Shown here in pieces: positions 53,246 through 61,947 of a stretch of 64,000 bases of DNA (its first letter is position 1; each line of letters opens with the position of its first letter). Both the position numbers and the translations under genes were made by a program. Source of the DNA: Pseudomonas sp. LS1212 (lineage in GTDB: Bacteria; Pseudomonadota; Gammaproteobacteria; Pseudomonadales; Pseudomonadaceae); the NCBI RefSeq assembly GCF_024741815.1, contig NZ_CP102951.1, positions 186,001-250,000 of the forward strand, given 5' to 3'. A model generated the notes under the pieces. The model made no database searches. It saw nothing but the letters and a program-made list of their open reading frames with translations, and was not told where the DNA came from.

Positions 53246-55076
53246 GTGCGCCCAGCATGGGCGCAATCTTGTGGGTGAAAGTCCCGCCGTGAGCTGACCA
53301 CAGCGAACGAAGTGAAGCGCAACTGCATGAGGGTGACCGAGTGTGGGGAGGAAGCGTGAATCGAAGCCATGAGCCGATGTACAAGAACCGGATAAAAGGC
53401 GAAGCCGATCAGGGTGAGCGGGCACAAAACCGCGAAGCTCTTGTGGTCAAAGATCAGGCAGCGTAAATCCGGCGGTTGTGTGGTGAAGGATTGCGTTCTT
53501 ACCTGGGGAGATCTCGCCTCATGCCTGAAAGGGCGACGGCGCGAGCCGGAGCGAGAAGTCAGCAGAGGCCGTAGTAGTCTTTTTTTTGACGAAGGGCTGA
53601 ACGAGAGAAAGCGTTATAGGTCATGTTGATGCGAAAGACCGGAAGTCAGATGCCTGCCAAACGCGGGGCGGATGGAGATAACGAGCGGTGAAGTCGTGAG
53701 AAGTCCCGTCAGCGACGAGGTCAATTGCCCGCAAGATGAATCCGACTACGCAGGGCAAGGGCTGCTGGAACGCGCCTTTGCGAGAGAAAACCTGAAACGG
53801 GCGTGGAAACGGGTCAAGGCCAATAAAGGTGCAGCAGGGGTCGACGGTCTGGATATAGATCAGACGGCCGAACATCTGCTGAGCCAATGGGTTGTGATTC
53901 GTGAACAGCTTGTGTCCGGTGTCTATCGGCCTAGTCCGGTACGACGTGTGGCCATCCCCAAGCCCGACGGCGGTCAGCGCGAGCTGGGTATTCCGACGGT
54001 CACCGACCGTCTGATCCAACAAGCGTTGCTGCAAATTTTGCAGCCGCTACTCGATCCCACTTTCAGTGAGCACAGCTACGGCTTCCGTCCGGGGCGTTGT
54101 GCACAGGGGGCCGTCTTGGCGGCTCAGTGCTACGTGTCCTCGGGTCGAAAAGTGGTGGTGGATGTGGATCTGGAGAAATTCTTCGACCGGGTCGATCACG
54201 ACATTCTGATGGATCGTCTACGTAAACGGATTTCGGATCGGGCGGTTATCCGGCTGATTCGGGCGTATCTGGGTGCGGGAACGCTGATTAATGGCGTGCT
54301 CGAAAACAGTCTTTGCGGGGCGCCGCAAGGCGGCCCGCTGTCGCCGTTGCTGGCGAATGTGCTGCTGGATGAAGTGGATCGGGAGCTTGAACGCCGAGGT
54401 CATTGCTTCGTGCGCTATGCCGACGATGCGAATGTCTATGTTCGCAGTCAGAAGGCGGGGCACCGGGTAATGGCTTTGCTGAGGCGTCTGTATGAAAAGC
54501 TGCACTTGAGTGTCAACGAGAGCAAAAGTGCAGTGACGAGTGCGTTTGGTCGCAAGTTTCTAGGCTATGAGTTGTGGATAGCCCGAGGCGAAGTCAAACG
54601 TGCTTCATCCTACAAAGCGCAGAAGCAGTTCAAGCAGCGGATACGCTGGTACACCCGGCGCTCATGCGGTCGTAGCCTGCAACAGATCGTCGATGATCTG
54701 CGACCTTACATTCTGGGGTGGAAAACTTACTTCGGCTTGTCGCAAACCCCAGCCGTCTGGCGTGAGCTGGACGAATGGATACGACACCGGCTGCGAGCGA
54801 TCCAGCTCAAGCAGTGGAAGCGGGGAACGACGACCTATCGGGAGCTGCGAGCGCTTGGCGCGACCCGGCAAGTGGCGCAAAAAGTGGCTGGAAACACCTG
54901 TCGCTGGTGGCGTAACAGTCGTTTGGAGCTGAATCGCGTGCTTAATATTGCGTGGTTCGACAGGCTGGGATTAGTGCGCCTCTCATAACCTCAATCTCTC
55001 GAACCGCCCGGTGCGGACCCGCATGCCGGGTGGTGTGGCAGGGGAGCGGCCTGTGAAGGCCGTCCCCTATGCCGAT
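53246..55076 (+). mobile_element. group II intron, copy 2, in direct tandem with copy 1
   Basis: The second copy begins with GTGCG on the base after copy 1 ends and has the same 1831-bp length. Wherever I compared them, positions differ by exactly 1831 and the sequences are the same, including the whole reverse transcriptase frame. The 3' exon after it begins GGGCGTTAGC. Thus both copies have a G as the first 3'-flanking base, as needed for the IBS3 contact. The arrangement suggests re-insertion into an already occupied site. Confidence 0.9.
53672..54988 (+). CDS. ltrA: group II intron reverse transcriptase/maturase, copy 2
   Basis: A 438-residue frame whose translation is identical to the copy at 51841-53157, with all RT motifs (catalytic YADD) and the maturase domain intact. 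No substitutions or frameshifts are seen between the two proteins, so the duplication is recent or homogenised. Confidence 0.95.
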   Translation: MEITSGEVVRSPVSDEVNCPQDESDYAGQGLLERAFARENLKRAWKRVKANKGAAGVDGLDIDQTAEHLLSQWVVIREQLVSGVYRPSPVRRVAIPKPDGGQRELGIPTVTDRLIQQALLQILQPLLDPTFSEHSYGFRPGRCAQGAVLAAQCYVSSGRKVVVDVDLEKFFDRVDHDILMDRLRKRISDRAVIRLIRAYLGAGTLINGVLENSLCGAPQGGPLSPLLANVLLDEVDRELERRGHCFVRYADDANVYVRSQKAGHRVMALLRRLYEKLHLSVNESKSAVTSAFGRKFLGYELWIARGEVKRASSYKAQKQFKQRIRWYTRRSCGRSLQQIVDDLRPYILGWKTYFGLSQTPAVWRELDEWIRHRLRAIQLKQWKRGTTTYRELRALGATRQVAQKVAGNTCRWWRNSRLELNRVLNIAWFDRLGLVRLS

Positions 55077-55123
55077 GGGCGTTAGCTGATAATTTTTAGG
55101 CCTATCCAAACGGGAAACCATCC

Positions 55124-55552
55124 ATGACCGACCGCATGCCGCAACGTGCCGATTACCGCCACTTCCAGCCGATACTGACGCGTTGGCACGACAACGATGT
55201 GTACGGTCATGTGAACAATGTCACTTACTACAGTTTCTTTGACACGGCCGTGAACACCTACCTGATCGAGAAGGGCGGGTTGGATATCCATGACGGTGAA
55301 GTGGTGGGTTTCGTAGTGAGTTCGGCCTGTGATTACTTTGCTTCGATCGCTTTTCCGGAGCGGATCGAGATCGGCCTGCGGGTCGGCAAGCTGGGCAACA
55401 GTTCGGTGCAGTACGAATTGGCGGTGTTCAAGGCGGGCGAAGACGATGCCTGTGCGGCAGGGCGTTTCGTGCATGTGTTCGTGGATCGGGCGAGTAATCA
55501 GCCTGTGCCGATTCCTGCGGGGTTGCGCGGGGCGCTGGAGGCGTTGGTCTAG
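55124..55552 (+). CDS. acyl-CoA thioesterase, 4-hydroxybenzoyl-CoA thioesterase type
   Basis: A 142-residue hotdog protein. TRWHDNDVYGHVNNVTYYSF contains the Asp of the YbgC/4HBT active site (D-x-Y-G-H-V-N-N). YFASIAFPERIEIGLRVGKL and AAGRFVHVFVDR complete the fold. The substrate is unknown. The start lies 48 bp after the tandem intron; the intron did not break the gene but separates it from pckA, and any promoter must now lie within or after the intron. Confidence 0.9.
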   Translation: MTDRMPQRADYRHFQPILTRWHDNDVYGHVNNVTYYSFFDTAVNTYLIEKGGLDIHDGEVVGFVVSSACDYFASIAFPERIEIGLRVGKLGNSSVQYELAVFKAGEDDACAAGRFVHVFVDRASNQPVPIPAGLRGALEALV

Positions 55553-55603
55553 CTGGCCGCGAAGGTTGCGGCCAGCCCTTCCAATGGGCGCATAACGGAG
55601 GGT

Positions 55604-56092
55604 TTAATCGTCGTCGTGCCAGTGTTTCTTGTGCTTGCGATGACCATAATGGTGGCCACGGTCATGGCGATAGTAGCGGCGATCATCGTAGCCGCGACGG
55701 TAGCGGCGATCGTCACGGCGATCTTCATCGTCGGCTTCTCTGCCCATGTAGTTACCCAGGGCACCGCCTGCGCCACCACCGGCTGCGGCGCCGATCAGGC
55801 TACCGGACGTGCCGCCCATTTTACGGCCGACCACGTTACCGCCGGCTGCGCCCAGTGCGCCGCCAATGGCCGCTTCGCCACGGCTGCGTTTGTTGGCACC
55901 GACCGCACCACCGGCCGCGCCACCGAGGCCTGCACCAATTGCCGAGCCGGTGCTGCCACCGATCGACTGGCCGACCACTGAGCCCAATACTCCGCCCAAT
56001 GCGCCGCCTATACCTGCTTCGGTAGTGCCGCCCGCCGACGCAACGCCGCTGAGCAGGCCAAGGGACAACAAGAGAATCGAGGAGTACTTCAT
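55604..56092 (-). CDS. glycine-zipper surface protein
   Basis: A 162-residue protein with signal peptide MKYSSILLLSLGLLSGVASA. Residues 25-115 are repeated glycine zippers (GIGGALGGVLGSVVGQSIGG, AIGAGLGGAAGGAVGAN, GSLIGAAAGGGAGGALGNYM), which usually insert in or stiffen the outer membrane. The last 40 residues are rich in Asp, Arg, Tyr and His (DDRRYRRGYDDRRYYR, GHHYGHRKHKKHWHDDD) and could bind metal. The start was chosen at the signal peptide; 30 upstream in-frame residues are atypical. The function is unknown. Confidence 0.85.
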   Translation of the reverse strand: MKYSSILLLSLGLLSGVASAGGTTEAGIGGALGGVLGSVVGQSIGGSTGSAIGAGLGGAAGGAVGANKRSRGEAAIGGALGAAGGNVVGRKMGGTSGSLIGAAAGGGAGGALGNYMGREADDEDRRDDRRYRRGYDDRRYYRHDRGHHYGHRKHKKHWHDDD

Positions 56093-56250
56093 ATAGAAAG
56101 CCTCAAAGGGATGACGAGGCGATCCTGAGGCTCTGGATGGGGGCTGACAATTGAAATCCGACGAGTAACACGACTTGAACACATTTCGCTAAATTGCTGT
56201 TTTTTCGGTGAAACTTTCTCGATTTTCGCCGGTCCTACGCTACTTGAGAC

Positions 56251-56280
56251 AGGCCTTTTCAGTGATGAAAAGGCCTTTTT
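56251..56280 (+). terminator. plus-strand intrinsic terminator without an assigned gene
   Basis: A perfect 11-bp stem AGGCCTTTTCA/TGAAAAGGCCT with GTGA loop, followed by TTTT on the plus strand only. Both flanking genes are on the minus strand, so no annotated transcript uses it. It could end a small RNA started in 56100-56250. Confidence 0.7.
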
Positions 56281-56351
56281 CATGGGCGTTTTCCGGCTTC
56301 TGGCTACGGTACGCGCTTTGCGCCCCATAGCCAACCCAAGCCCTCGATACG

Positions 56352-58688
56352 CTAAACGATTCGCCCAGTTTCGCTCGCCGCTTCCAGGCGAATGGCGACA
56401 AACTTCGAAGTCGGCGTATGACTGCCGTCACCGACGCTTTCCAAGGGCACAAGCGGATTCACTTCCGGGTAGTAAGCGGCCGCTTGCCCGGCGGGGATGT
56501 CGAAGGCGAGCAGGGTGAAGCCCTTCACCCGACGTTCGCGTCCATCGCCCCAGATCGACACGATGTCGGCCTTCTGGCCCGGCTTGAACCCCAGACGGAT
56601 GATGTCGGCTTCGTTTACGAACAGAACGTCACGTTGCCCCTTGACCCCACGATAGCGGTCATCGAGGCCATAGATGGTGGTGTTGTACTGATCGTGGGAA
56701 CGCATCGACTGCATGATCAGGTCCGGTATTTGCCCGGTGGCACGGACGCTCTCGTGAACCAGGTCGGCCGGCAAGGCGTTGGGCCTGAAGTTGGCCAGGC
56801 CGCTATCGGTGTTCCAGTGTCTCTCGGCGGCGCTGTTGCCCAGATAGAAGCCGCCGGGGTTTTCCAGGCGCTGGTTGAAGTCCTTGAAGCCGGGGATGGT
56901 GTCGGCGATCAGCTCGCGGATACGCCGGTAGTCGGCGATCAGCCAGTTCCAGTCCACGGGCTGGGTACCCAGGGTTGCGGCGGCAATCCCGGCGACCACT
57001 GCCGGCTCCGAACGCATCTGTGCTGACAGCGGCTGCAACTGGCCGTTGGAGGCGTGAACCATGCTGAAGGAGTCCTCCACGGTCACCGCTTGTGGGCCTT
57101 CGACTTGCAAGTCGATATCGGTGCGCCCCAGGCAAGGGAGGATCAGTGCTTCCTTGCCGTGAATCAGATGGCTGCGATTGAGTTTGGTGCTGATCTGAAC
57201 GGTCAGGTCGCAGTTGCGCAGGGCCTGGGCAGTGCGTGTGCTGTCGGGTGTCGCCTGGACAAAGTTGCCGCCCAGCCCGATGAAGACCTTGGCCTGGCCC
57301 TTGAGCATGGCGTGGATGGCTTCGACGGTGTTATGGCCGTTATGGCGCGGCACGTTGAATTTGAAGCGTTTCTCGAGGGCGTCGAGCAGTGCCGCCGGCG
57401 GGCGTTCGTTGATGCCCATGGTGCGATCGCCCTGCACGTTGCTGTGGCCGCGCACCGGGCACAGGCCGGCACCAGGCACGCCGAGGTTGCCGCGCAACAG
57501 CATCAGGTTGGCGACTTCATGGATGGTCGGTACCGAATGACGGTGCTGGGTGATGCCCATGGCCCAGCACATGATGACCTTCTCGGCCGAGCGGTATATC
57601 TGCGCAGCCTGCTCGATGTGGATCAGGCTCAACCCGGACTGCTGGACAATCTGCACCCACGGGGTGTTGTCGACGGCGTCCAGGTACGCCTGAATGCCGC
57701 TGGTGTGTTGCTGGAGGAACTCATGGTCGAACACCGGCGGGGTGTTGTTGGCCTGGGCTTCGCGTTCCCATTGCAGCAGGAACTTGGCCATGCCGCGCAT
57801 CAAGGCCATATCGCCACCCAGCGCCGGGCGCAGGTAGGCGGTATTGGTCGGGCGGTCGCCGTTGGTGAGCATCTCCAAGGGGTGTTGGGGGTGCTGGAAG
57901 CGCTCCAGGCCACGTTCCTTCAAGGGGTTGACGCAAACCACCTGGGCGCCGCGCTTGACTGCCTCGCGCAGCGGTTCAAGCATGCGTGGATGGTTGGTGC
58001 CAGGGTTCTGGCCCCAGACGAAGATCGCGTCGGCATGTTCGAAGTCGTCGAAGGTGACCGTGCCTTTGCCGACCCCCACGCTTTGCGCCATGGCCACGCC
58101 GCTGGCCTCGTGACACATGTTCGAGCAGTCCGGGAAATTATTGGTGCCATAGGCGCGTACGAACAGCTGGTAAAGGTAGGCCGCTTCGTTGCTTGCCCGG
58201 CCTGAGGTGTAGAACTCGGCCTGGTCGGGGCTCTCCAGGTTCAGCAGGTGCCTGGCGATCAGATTGAATGCGGCATCCCAGCTGATGGGCTGGTAGCGGT
58301 CGCTGGCAGGGTCGTAGACCATCGGGTCGGTCAGGCGGCCCTGGTATTCGAGCCAGTAATCGCTTTGCTCAAGCAGCGCGCTGACGCTGTGTTTGGCGAA
58401 GAAGGCCGGATCGACGCGACGCTTGGTGGCTTCCCAGTTGACTGCCTTGGCGCCGTTTTCGCAGAACTTGACCATGCCGCTTTCCGGCGAATCACCCCAG
58501 GCGCAGCCAGGGCAGTCGAAACCACCGTTCTGGTTGGTCTTGAGCAGGGTCCGAATATTCTTCAGGGCATTGTCGCTGCCGAGCCAGGCCTGGGCCACGC
58601 TGCGCAGGGCGCCCCAGCCACCGGCCGCACCATGGTAGGGCTTGTAGCGAGGGGTAGGGGTCTGATCGGCTTGATGATGCATGCTCAC
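56352..58688 (-). CDS. FdhF/YdeP-family molybdopterin oxidoreductase
   Basis: A 778-residue cytoplasmic molybdoenzyme related to formate dehydrogenase H. FDCPGCAWGDSP near residue 56 replaces the classic N-terminal 4Fe-4S motif; NMCHEASGVAMAQSVGVGKG holds a Cys at the usual active-site ligand position. GQNPGTNHPRMLEPL, GGNFVQATPDS and NRSHLIHGKEALILPCLGRT are MGD-binding parts. The C-terminal domain starts YNTTIYGLDDRYRG. The start is GTG 58688 after GGAGAG, overlapping the fdhD stop; ATG 58682 is the alternative. Downstream of fdhD, which activates such enzymes. Substrate unproven. Confidence 0.9.
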   Translation of the reverse strand: MSMHHQADQTPTPRYKPYHGAAGGWGALRSVAQAWLGSDNALKNIRTLLKTNQNGGFDCPGCAWGDSPESGMVKFCENGAKAVNWEATKRRVDPAFFAKHSVSALLEQSDYWLEYQGRLTDPMVYDPASDRYQPISWDAAFNLIARHLLNLESPDQAEFYTSGRASNEAAYLYQLFVRAYGTNNFPDCSNMCHEASGVAMAQSVGVGKGTVTFDDFEHADAIFVWGQNPGTNHPRMLEPLREAVKRGAQVVCVNPLKERGLERFQHPQHPLEMLTNGDRPTNTAYLRPALGGDMALMRGMAKFLLQWEREAQANNTPPVFDHEFLQQHTSGIQAYLDAVDNTPWVQIVQQSGLSLIHIEQAAQIYRSAEKVIMCWAMGITQHRHSVPTIHEVANLMLLRGNLGVPGAGLCPVRGHSNVQGDRTMGINERPPAALLDALEKRFKFNVPRHNGHNTVEAIHAMLKGQAKVFIGLGGNFVQATPDSTRTAQALRNCDLTVQISTKLNRSHLIHGKEALILPCLGRTDIDLQVEGPQAVTVEDSFSMVHASNGQLQPLSAQMRSEPAVVAGIAAATLGTQPVDWNWLIADYRRIRELIADTIPGFKDFNQRLENPGGFYLGNSAAERHWNTDSGLANFRPNALPADLVHESVRATGQIPDLIMQSMRSHDQYNTTIYGLDDRYRGVKGQRDVLFVNEADIIRLGFKPGQKADIVSIWGDGRERRVKGFTLLAFDIPAGQAAAYYPEVNPLVPLESVGDGSHTPTSKFVAIRLEAASETGRIV

Positions 58689-59524
58689 GCTGTACTCTCC
58701 GTCGCTGGGCTGTAGACCCGCGGCGCACTGTGTTGCGGCAGGTGAATGAGGTTGAGGTTGTGCTGGCGAGCCCATTGAAGGGCAAGGCCTGTGGGTGAAG
58801 ACAGACTGACCAGGGTCTGGATGCCGGCGCGCAGCACTTTCTGGATCAGCTCCAGGCTGCAGCGGCTGGTGACGATGGCAATGCCACCGGCCAGTGGAAT
58901 TTGCTGGCGGATCAGGGCACCGATCAGCTTGTCCAGGGCGTTGTGCCGGCCGATGTCTTCTCGGCCCAGCAACAATTGGCCCCGGTCGTTCATGAATAGC
59001 GCCGCGTGTACCGCGCCACAGTGCTGTCCCAGTGGCTGGAAGGCGCCGATGCGCTGGCGCAAGCCTTCGAGCCATTGCGCCGCAGGCAAGGGCGCGCCGG
59101 GCAGTACCGCAAGCTCGGGCAACGCCTGCTCCACCGCTTCGACCCCGCACAACCCGCACCCGCTGGTGCCGGTCAGGTGTCGACGCTGGGTCTTGAGGTT
59201 CCAGAAGGCGCGGCTGGCGATTTCCACGTCAGCGTACAAGGCCGAGCCTTGGCCGCTGAATTTGACGTCATAGATTTCATCCGCCGAGGCGATGATGCCG
59301 CTGCCGATACTGAAACCGACGATAAAGTCTTCAAGGTCGGTAGGGCTGACCAGCATCACGGCCTGGCTGATGCCGTTATAGGCAATCGCCAGGGCGACTT
59401 CTTCAGCCAGTGCGGCATTGCTCGAGCTTTCATGCTCGAGGTTGCTGTAGCAGTAGCTCTGGCTGGCGGCAGGTGCAGTGGTCGACGGCGCAGGCGCCGC
59501 GCAGGTCGGGCGCTTGGAGTTCAT
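58685..59524 (-). CDS. fdhD: formate dehydrogenase sulfurtransferase FdhD
   Basis: A 279-residue sulfur carrier that transfers sulfur from IscS to the molybdenum cofactor of formate dehydrogenases. The essential cysteine pair is in GTSGCGLCGVE near residue 120. LGREDIGRHNALDKLIGAL and GIAIVTSRCSLELIQK are further signatures. The start MNSKRPTC was chosen; an ATG seven codons upstream is also possible and neither has a strong ribosome site. It overlaps the oxidoreductase gene by 4 bp and is probably transcribed with it. Confidence 0.93.
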   Translation of the reverse strand: MNSKRPTCAAPAPSTTAPAASQSYCYSNLEHESSSNAALAEEVALAIAYNGISQAVMLVSPTDLEDFIVGFSIGSGIIASADEIYDVKFSGQGSALYADVEIASRAFWNLKTQRRHLTGTSGCGLCGVEAVEQALPELAVLPGAPLPAAQWLEGLRQRIGAFQPLGQHCGAVHAALFMNDRGQLLLGREDIGRHNALDKLIGALIRQQIPLAGGIAIVTSRCSLELIQKVLRAGIQTLVSLSSPTGLALQWARQHNLNLIHLPQHSAPRVYSPATESTA

Positions 59525-59619
59525 GAGGTAATACCGGCAGGGCATTCAGTCTTAAGCCTAGGCCTGCCGGGGGGGTATCGTCTAATTGCTAGTACTGATG
59601 CCTTGATAGATGGCGTCGA

Positions 59620-60504
59620 TCAAGCATTGGGGGGCTGTTGATACAGGGCAAAGCAGGCTTCGGCCAGGGCAGAGCGGGGCGCGCTGCGACGCATGATCAG
59701 GCCCAGCGGGGCGAGGGTGCTGGCGTGTTCGATCGGCTGCAGGCGCAGGTGCTCGGTCAATGCTTCCAGGCCTCCCTCCAGCGGCATGATCGCGCAGCAC
59801 AGGCCGTCGTGTACGGCTTGCACCAATTGATGAACGGCATCGGTCTGCAGCAAGGGCTGTGGGTTCAGCCCGCGACTGTGGAAGTTGTGATCGATGGATT
59901 GGCGAAAGTGCATGCCGCTGGTGAGCAAGCCCAACGGCAGTTCGATCAAGGCCTCCCAGCTCAGCGCCTGCTCGCCAAAGTCGAAGTGGCGCTGGTCGAA
60001 AAGCAGGCCCATGCGGGTTTCGCTGAGGGTCAGGGATTCGAAACGTTCGGTGTCCAGCCGTTCCAGGTAGGAGACGCCGATATCCAGGCGATTGCTGATC
60101 AGTTGCTCGAGGATCTGCTCGGAGCTCAGCGAGCTCAATTCGAAACGCAGGTTGGGGTGTTGCTGATGCAGGCGTTGCAGCAGTGGCAAGGGGTCGAAAC
60201 TCGACAGCGGGACAACGCCCAGGCGCAGTGTGCCGACCAGGTGCCCGCGACAGGCAGCAGCCTCCGCATGCAGGCCGTCATAGGCCGCCAGCACTGAGCG
60301 GGCCCAGGCCAGCACACGTTCTCCCGGTGCGGTGAAGCCCTCGAAACGTTGCCCACGATTGACCAGGGGCAATTCGAGTTCTTCTTCCAGGTTGCGCAGG
60401 CGCATCGACAGGGTCGGCTGGGTAACATGGCAGCGCGTGGCCGCGCGGCCGAAATGCCGGGTCTCGTCCAGGGCGATGAGGAATTTCAGTTGTTTGATGT
60501 CCAT
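59620..60504 (-). CDS. LysR-family transcriptional regulator
   Basis: A 294-residue regulator. The N-terminal winged helix is MDIKQLKFLIALDETRHFGR and AATRCHVTQPTLSMRLRNLE. The substrate-binding domain begins near residue 90 (GTLRLGVVPLSSFDPLPLL) and includes QLISNRLDIGVSYLERLD. It lies just upstream of fdhD on the same strand with 95 bp between, so control of the molybdoenzyme genes is plausible. The inducer is unknown. Confidence 0.92.
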   Translation of the reverse strand: MDIKQLKFLIALDETRHFGRAATRCHVTQPTLSMRLRNLEEELELPLVNRGQRFEGFTAPGERVLAWARSVLAAYDGLHAEAAACRGHLVGTLRLGVVPLSSFDPLPLLQRLHQQHPNLRFELSSLSSEQILEQLISNRLDIGVSYLERLDTERFESLTLSETRMGLLFDQRHFDFGEQALSWEALIELPLGLLTSGMHFRQSIDHNFHSRGLNPQPLLQTDAVHQLVQAVHDGLCCAIMPLEGGLEALTEHLRLQPIEHASTLAPLGLIMRRSAPRSALAEACFALYQQPPNA

Positions 60505-60660
60505 CTTCGCTCCGGGTGGCTGGGCTGGGCTGGGCTGGGGATGGATTCTAGCGTGCCTGCCGGTTGCGCGGGGAACGCGTCGTTGGTCGGAAGGGAGGAG
60601 GAGCGCGCACGGCTTGCCTAGACTTTTGGCTCCGGATACCGATAACCAAGGAGAGTGGGT

Positions 60661-61101
60661 ATGAGTCTTTTAAGTTTTGTGAAAGAAGCAGGCGAAAAAC
60701 TCATTGATTTGCTGACGCCGGGCAATGCCAATGCCAGTGAGCAACTCAAGGATCATATAGCCAAGGTCGGGCTGGGTAATCCGAGCGTCAAGGCGACGGT
60801 TGATGGTGACAAGGTCACGGTAACCGGCGAGGTCGGCAGCCAGGAAGAAAAGGAAAAAATCGTGTTGGCGGTGGGCAACATCGCAGGCGTGGGCAGTGTC
60901 GATGACCAGATCACCGTGAATGGCCCGGCTGTGGCTGCTGCGCGTTTCGCCACGGTGAAAAAGGGCGATACCTTGAGTGCCATCGCCAAAAATGAATATG
61001 GCGACGCCAACAAGTACAACAAGATTTTCGAGGCCAACAAGCCGATGCTTTCGCATCCGGACAAGATTTATCCGGGGCAGGTTTTGCGTATTCCGGAGTA
61101 A
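60661..61101 (+). CDS. lysM: BON-LysM domain protein
   Basis: A 146-residue protein: a short N-terminal helix (SLLSFVKEAGEKLIDLLTPG), a BON domain (PSVKATVDGDKVTVTGEVGS, GVGSVDDQITV) and a C-terminal LysM domain (ATVKKGDTLSAIAKNEYGDA, SHPDKIYPGQVLRIPE). No signal peptide is seen. It matches the E. coli YgaU/Kbp family, a potassium-binding protein. AAGGAGAG precedes the ATG; a GTG two codons upstream was excluded. Confidence 0.92.
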   Translation: MSLLSFVKEAGEKLIDLLTPGNANASEQLKDHIAKVGLGNPSVKATVDGDKVTVTGEVGSQEEKEKIVLAVGNIAGVGSVDDQITVNGPAVAAARFATVKKGDTLSAIAKNEYGDANKYNKIFEANKPMLSHPDKIYPGQVLRIPE

Positions 61102-61110
61102 CAGGCCTTC

Positions 61111-61185
61111 GGCCATCGCTGGCAAGCCAGCTCCCACAAGGTCCACACCGGCCTTTGTGGGTGCTGGCTTGCCCGCGATGAGGCC
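61111..61185. repeat. REP-type palindrome between lysM and yrfG
   Basis: GGCCATCGCTGGCAAGCCAG pairs imperfectly with CTGGCTTGCCCGCGATGAGGCC around CTCCCACAAG...CTTTGTGGG. Third copy of the REP core in the window, again between convergent genes. Confidence 0.8.
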
Positions 61186-61193
61186 ATCACAGT

Positions 61194-61856
61194 CTACAAC
61201 CCTTCAAGCAAGCTCCGATAATCCTCCAGCGCCTCGAACTCCTGCGTATCCTTCGGCCCCGCGCGGCTGTCCGGCTCCCGCACGGCCAGCAGGTGCCCAA
61301 CGCCAAAGTCGCGGGCACTGCGCAGGATCGACAAGGTATCGTCGATAAACAGGCTGCGAGCGGGCTCGAAACCGATATCGTCTTTCAACGCGCTCCAGAA
61401 CTGTGGGCTTTCCTTGGGGAACCCATAATCATGCGAGCTGATCAAGCGCTCGAAATACGGCGCCAGTTCGACGCGTTCCAGTTTCAGCGAAAGTGAATCA
61501 CGGTGGGCGTTGGTGATCAGGATTACCCGCTTGCCGGCCTGCTTGATCGCGGCCAGGAAAGTGTCGGCGTCCGGACGCAAGGCAATCAGGTCGGCCGTCT
61601 CCAGTTTTAACTCACGAACCGACAACTTGAGTTCCGCACTCCAGAAATCCAGGCAGTACCAGCTCAGTTTGCCGGCATTTTTTTCGAACAGTGGCTGCAA
61701 TTCCATCTCGGCCATCGCCCGGCTGATGCCGTGCAACTCGGCGTAGCGCTGGGGCAAGTGCTCCAGCCAGAAATGGTTGTCGTAGTGCAGGTCGAGCAAG
61801 GTCCCGTCCATATCCAGTAGGACGGTGTCGATATCGCGCCAGGCTATGGAGGGCAT
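61194..61856 (-). CDS. yrfG: HAD-family GMP/IMP nucleotidase
   Basis: A 220-residue HAD hydrolase. Motif I is DTVLLDMDGTLLDLHYDN, motif II ILITNAHRDS, and motifs III-IV lie in GFPKES and SLFIDDTLSILRSA. It matches YrfG, a purine nucleotide 5'-nucleotidase. The start MPSIAWRDIDTV is the family N-terminus; a long frame upstream overlaps nudE and was excluded. Divergent from nudE, with about 90 bp between. Confidence 0.9.
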   Translation of the reverse strand: MPSIAWRDIDTVLLDMDGTLLDLHYDNHFWLEHLPQRYAELHGISRAMAEMELQPLFEKNAGKLSWYCLDFWSAELKLSVRELKLETADLIALRPDADTFLAAIKQAGKRVILITNAHRDSLSLKLERVELAPYFERLISSHDYGFPKESPQFWSALKDDIGFEPARSLFIDDTLSILRSARDFGVGHLLAVREPDSRAGPKDTQEFEALEDYRSLLEGL

Positions 61857-61947
61857 ACGAAAGATTCTCAGGCAGTAATGGAGCAACAGTGGCCAGTGCA
61901 AGGGTAAGCCACGGTATAGTAACCCGTTCACGCCAAGGAGCCGCCCC

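Noticed and set aside
51415..55076. Treating the tandem repeat as a composite transposon.
   Set aside because: Each unit has group II intron ends and domains V/VI and a maturase, with no terminal inverted repeats or target duplication.
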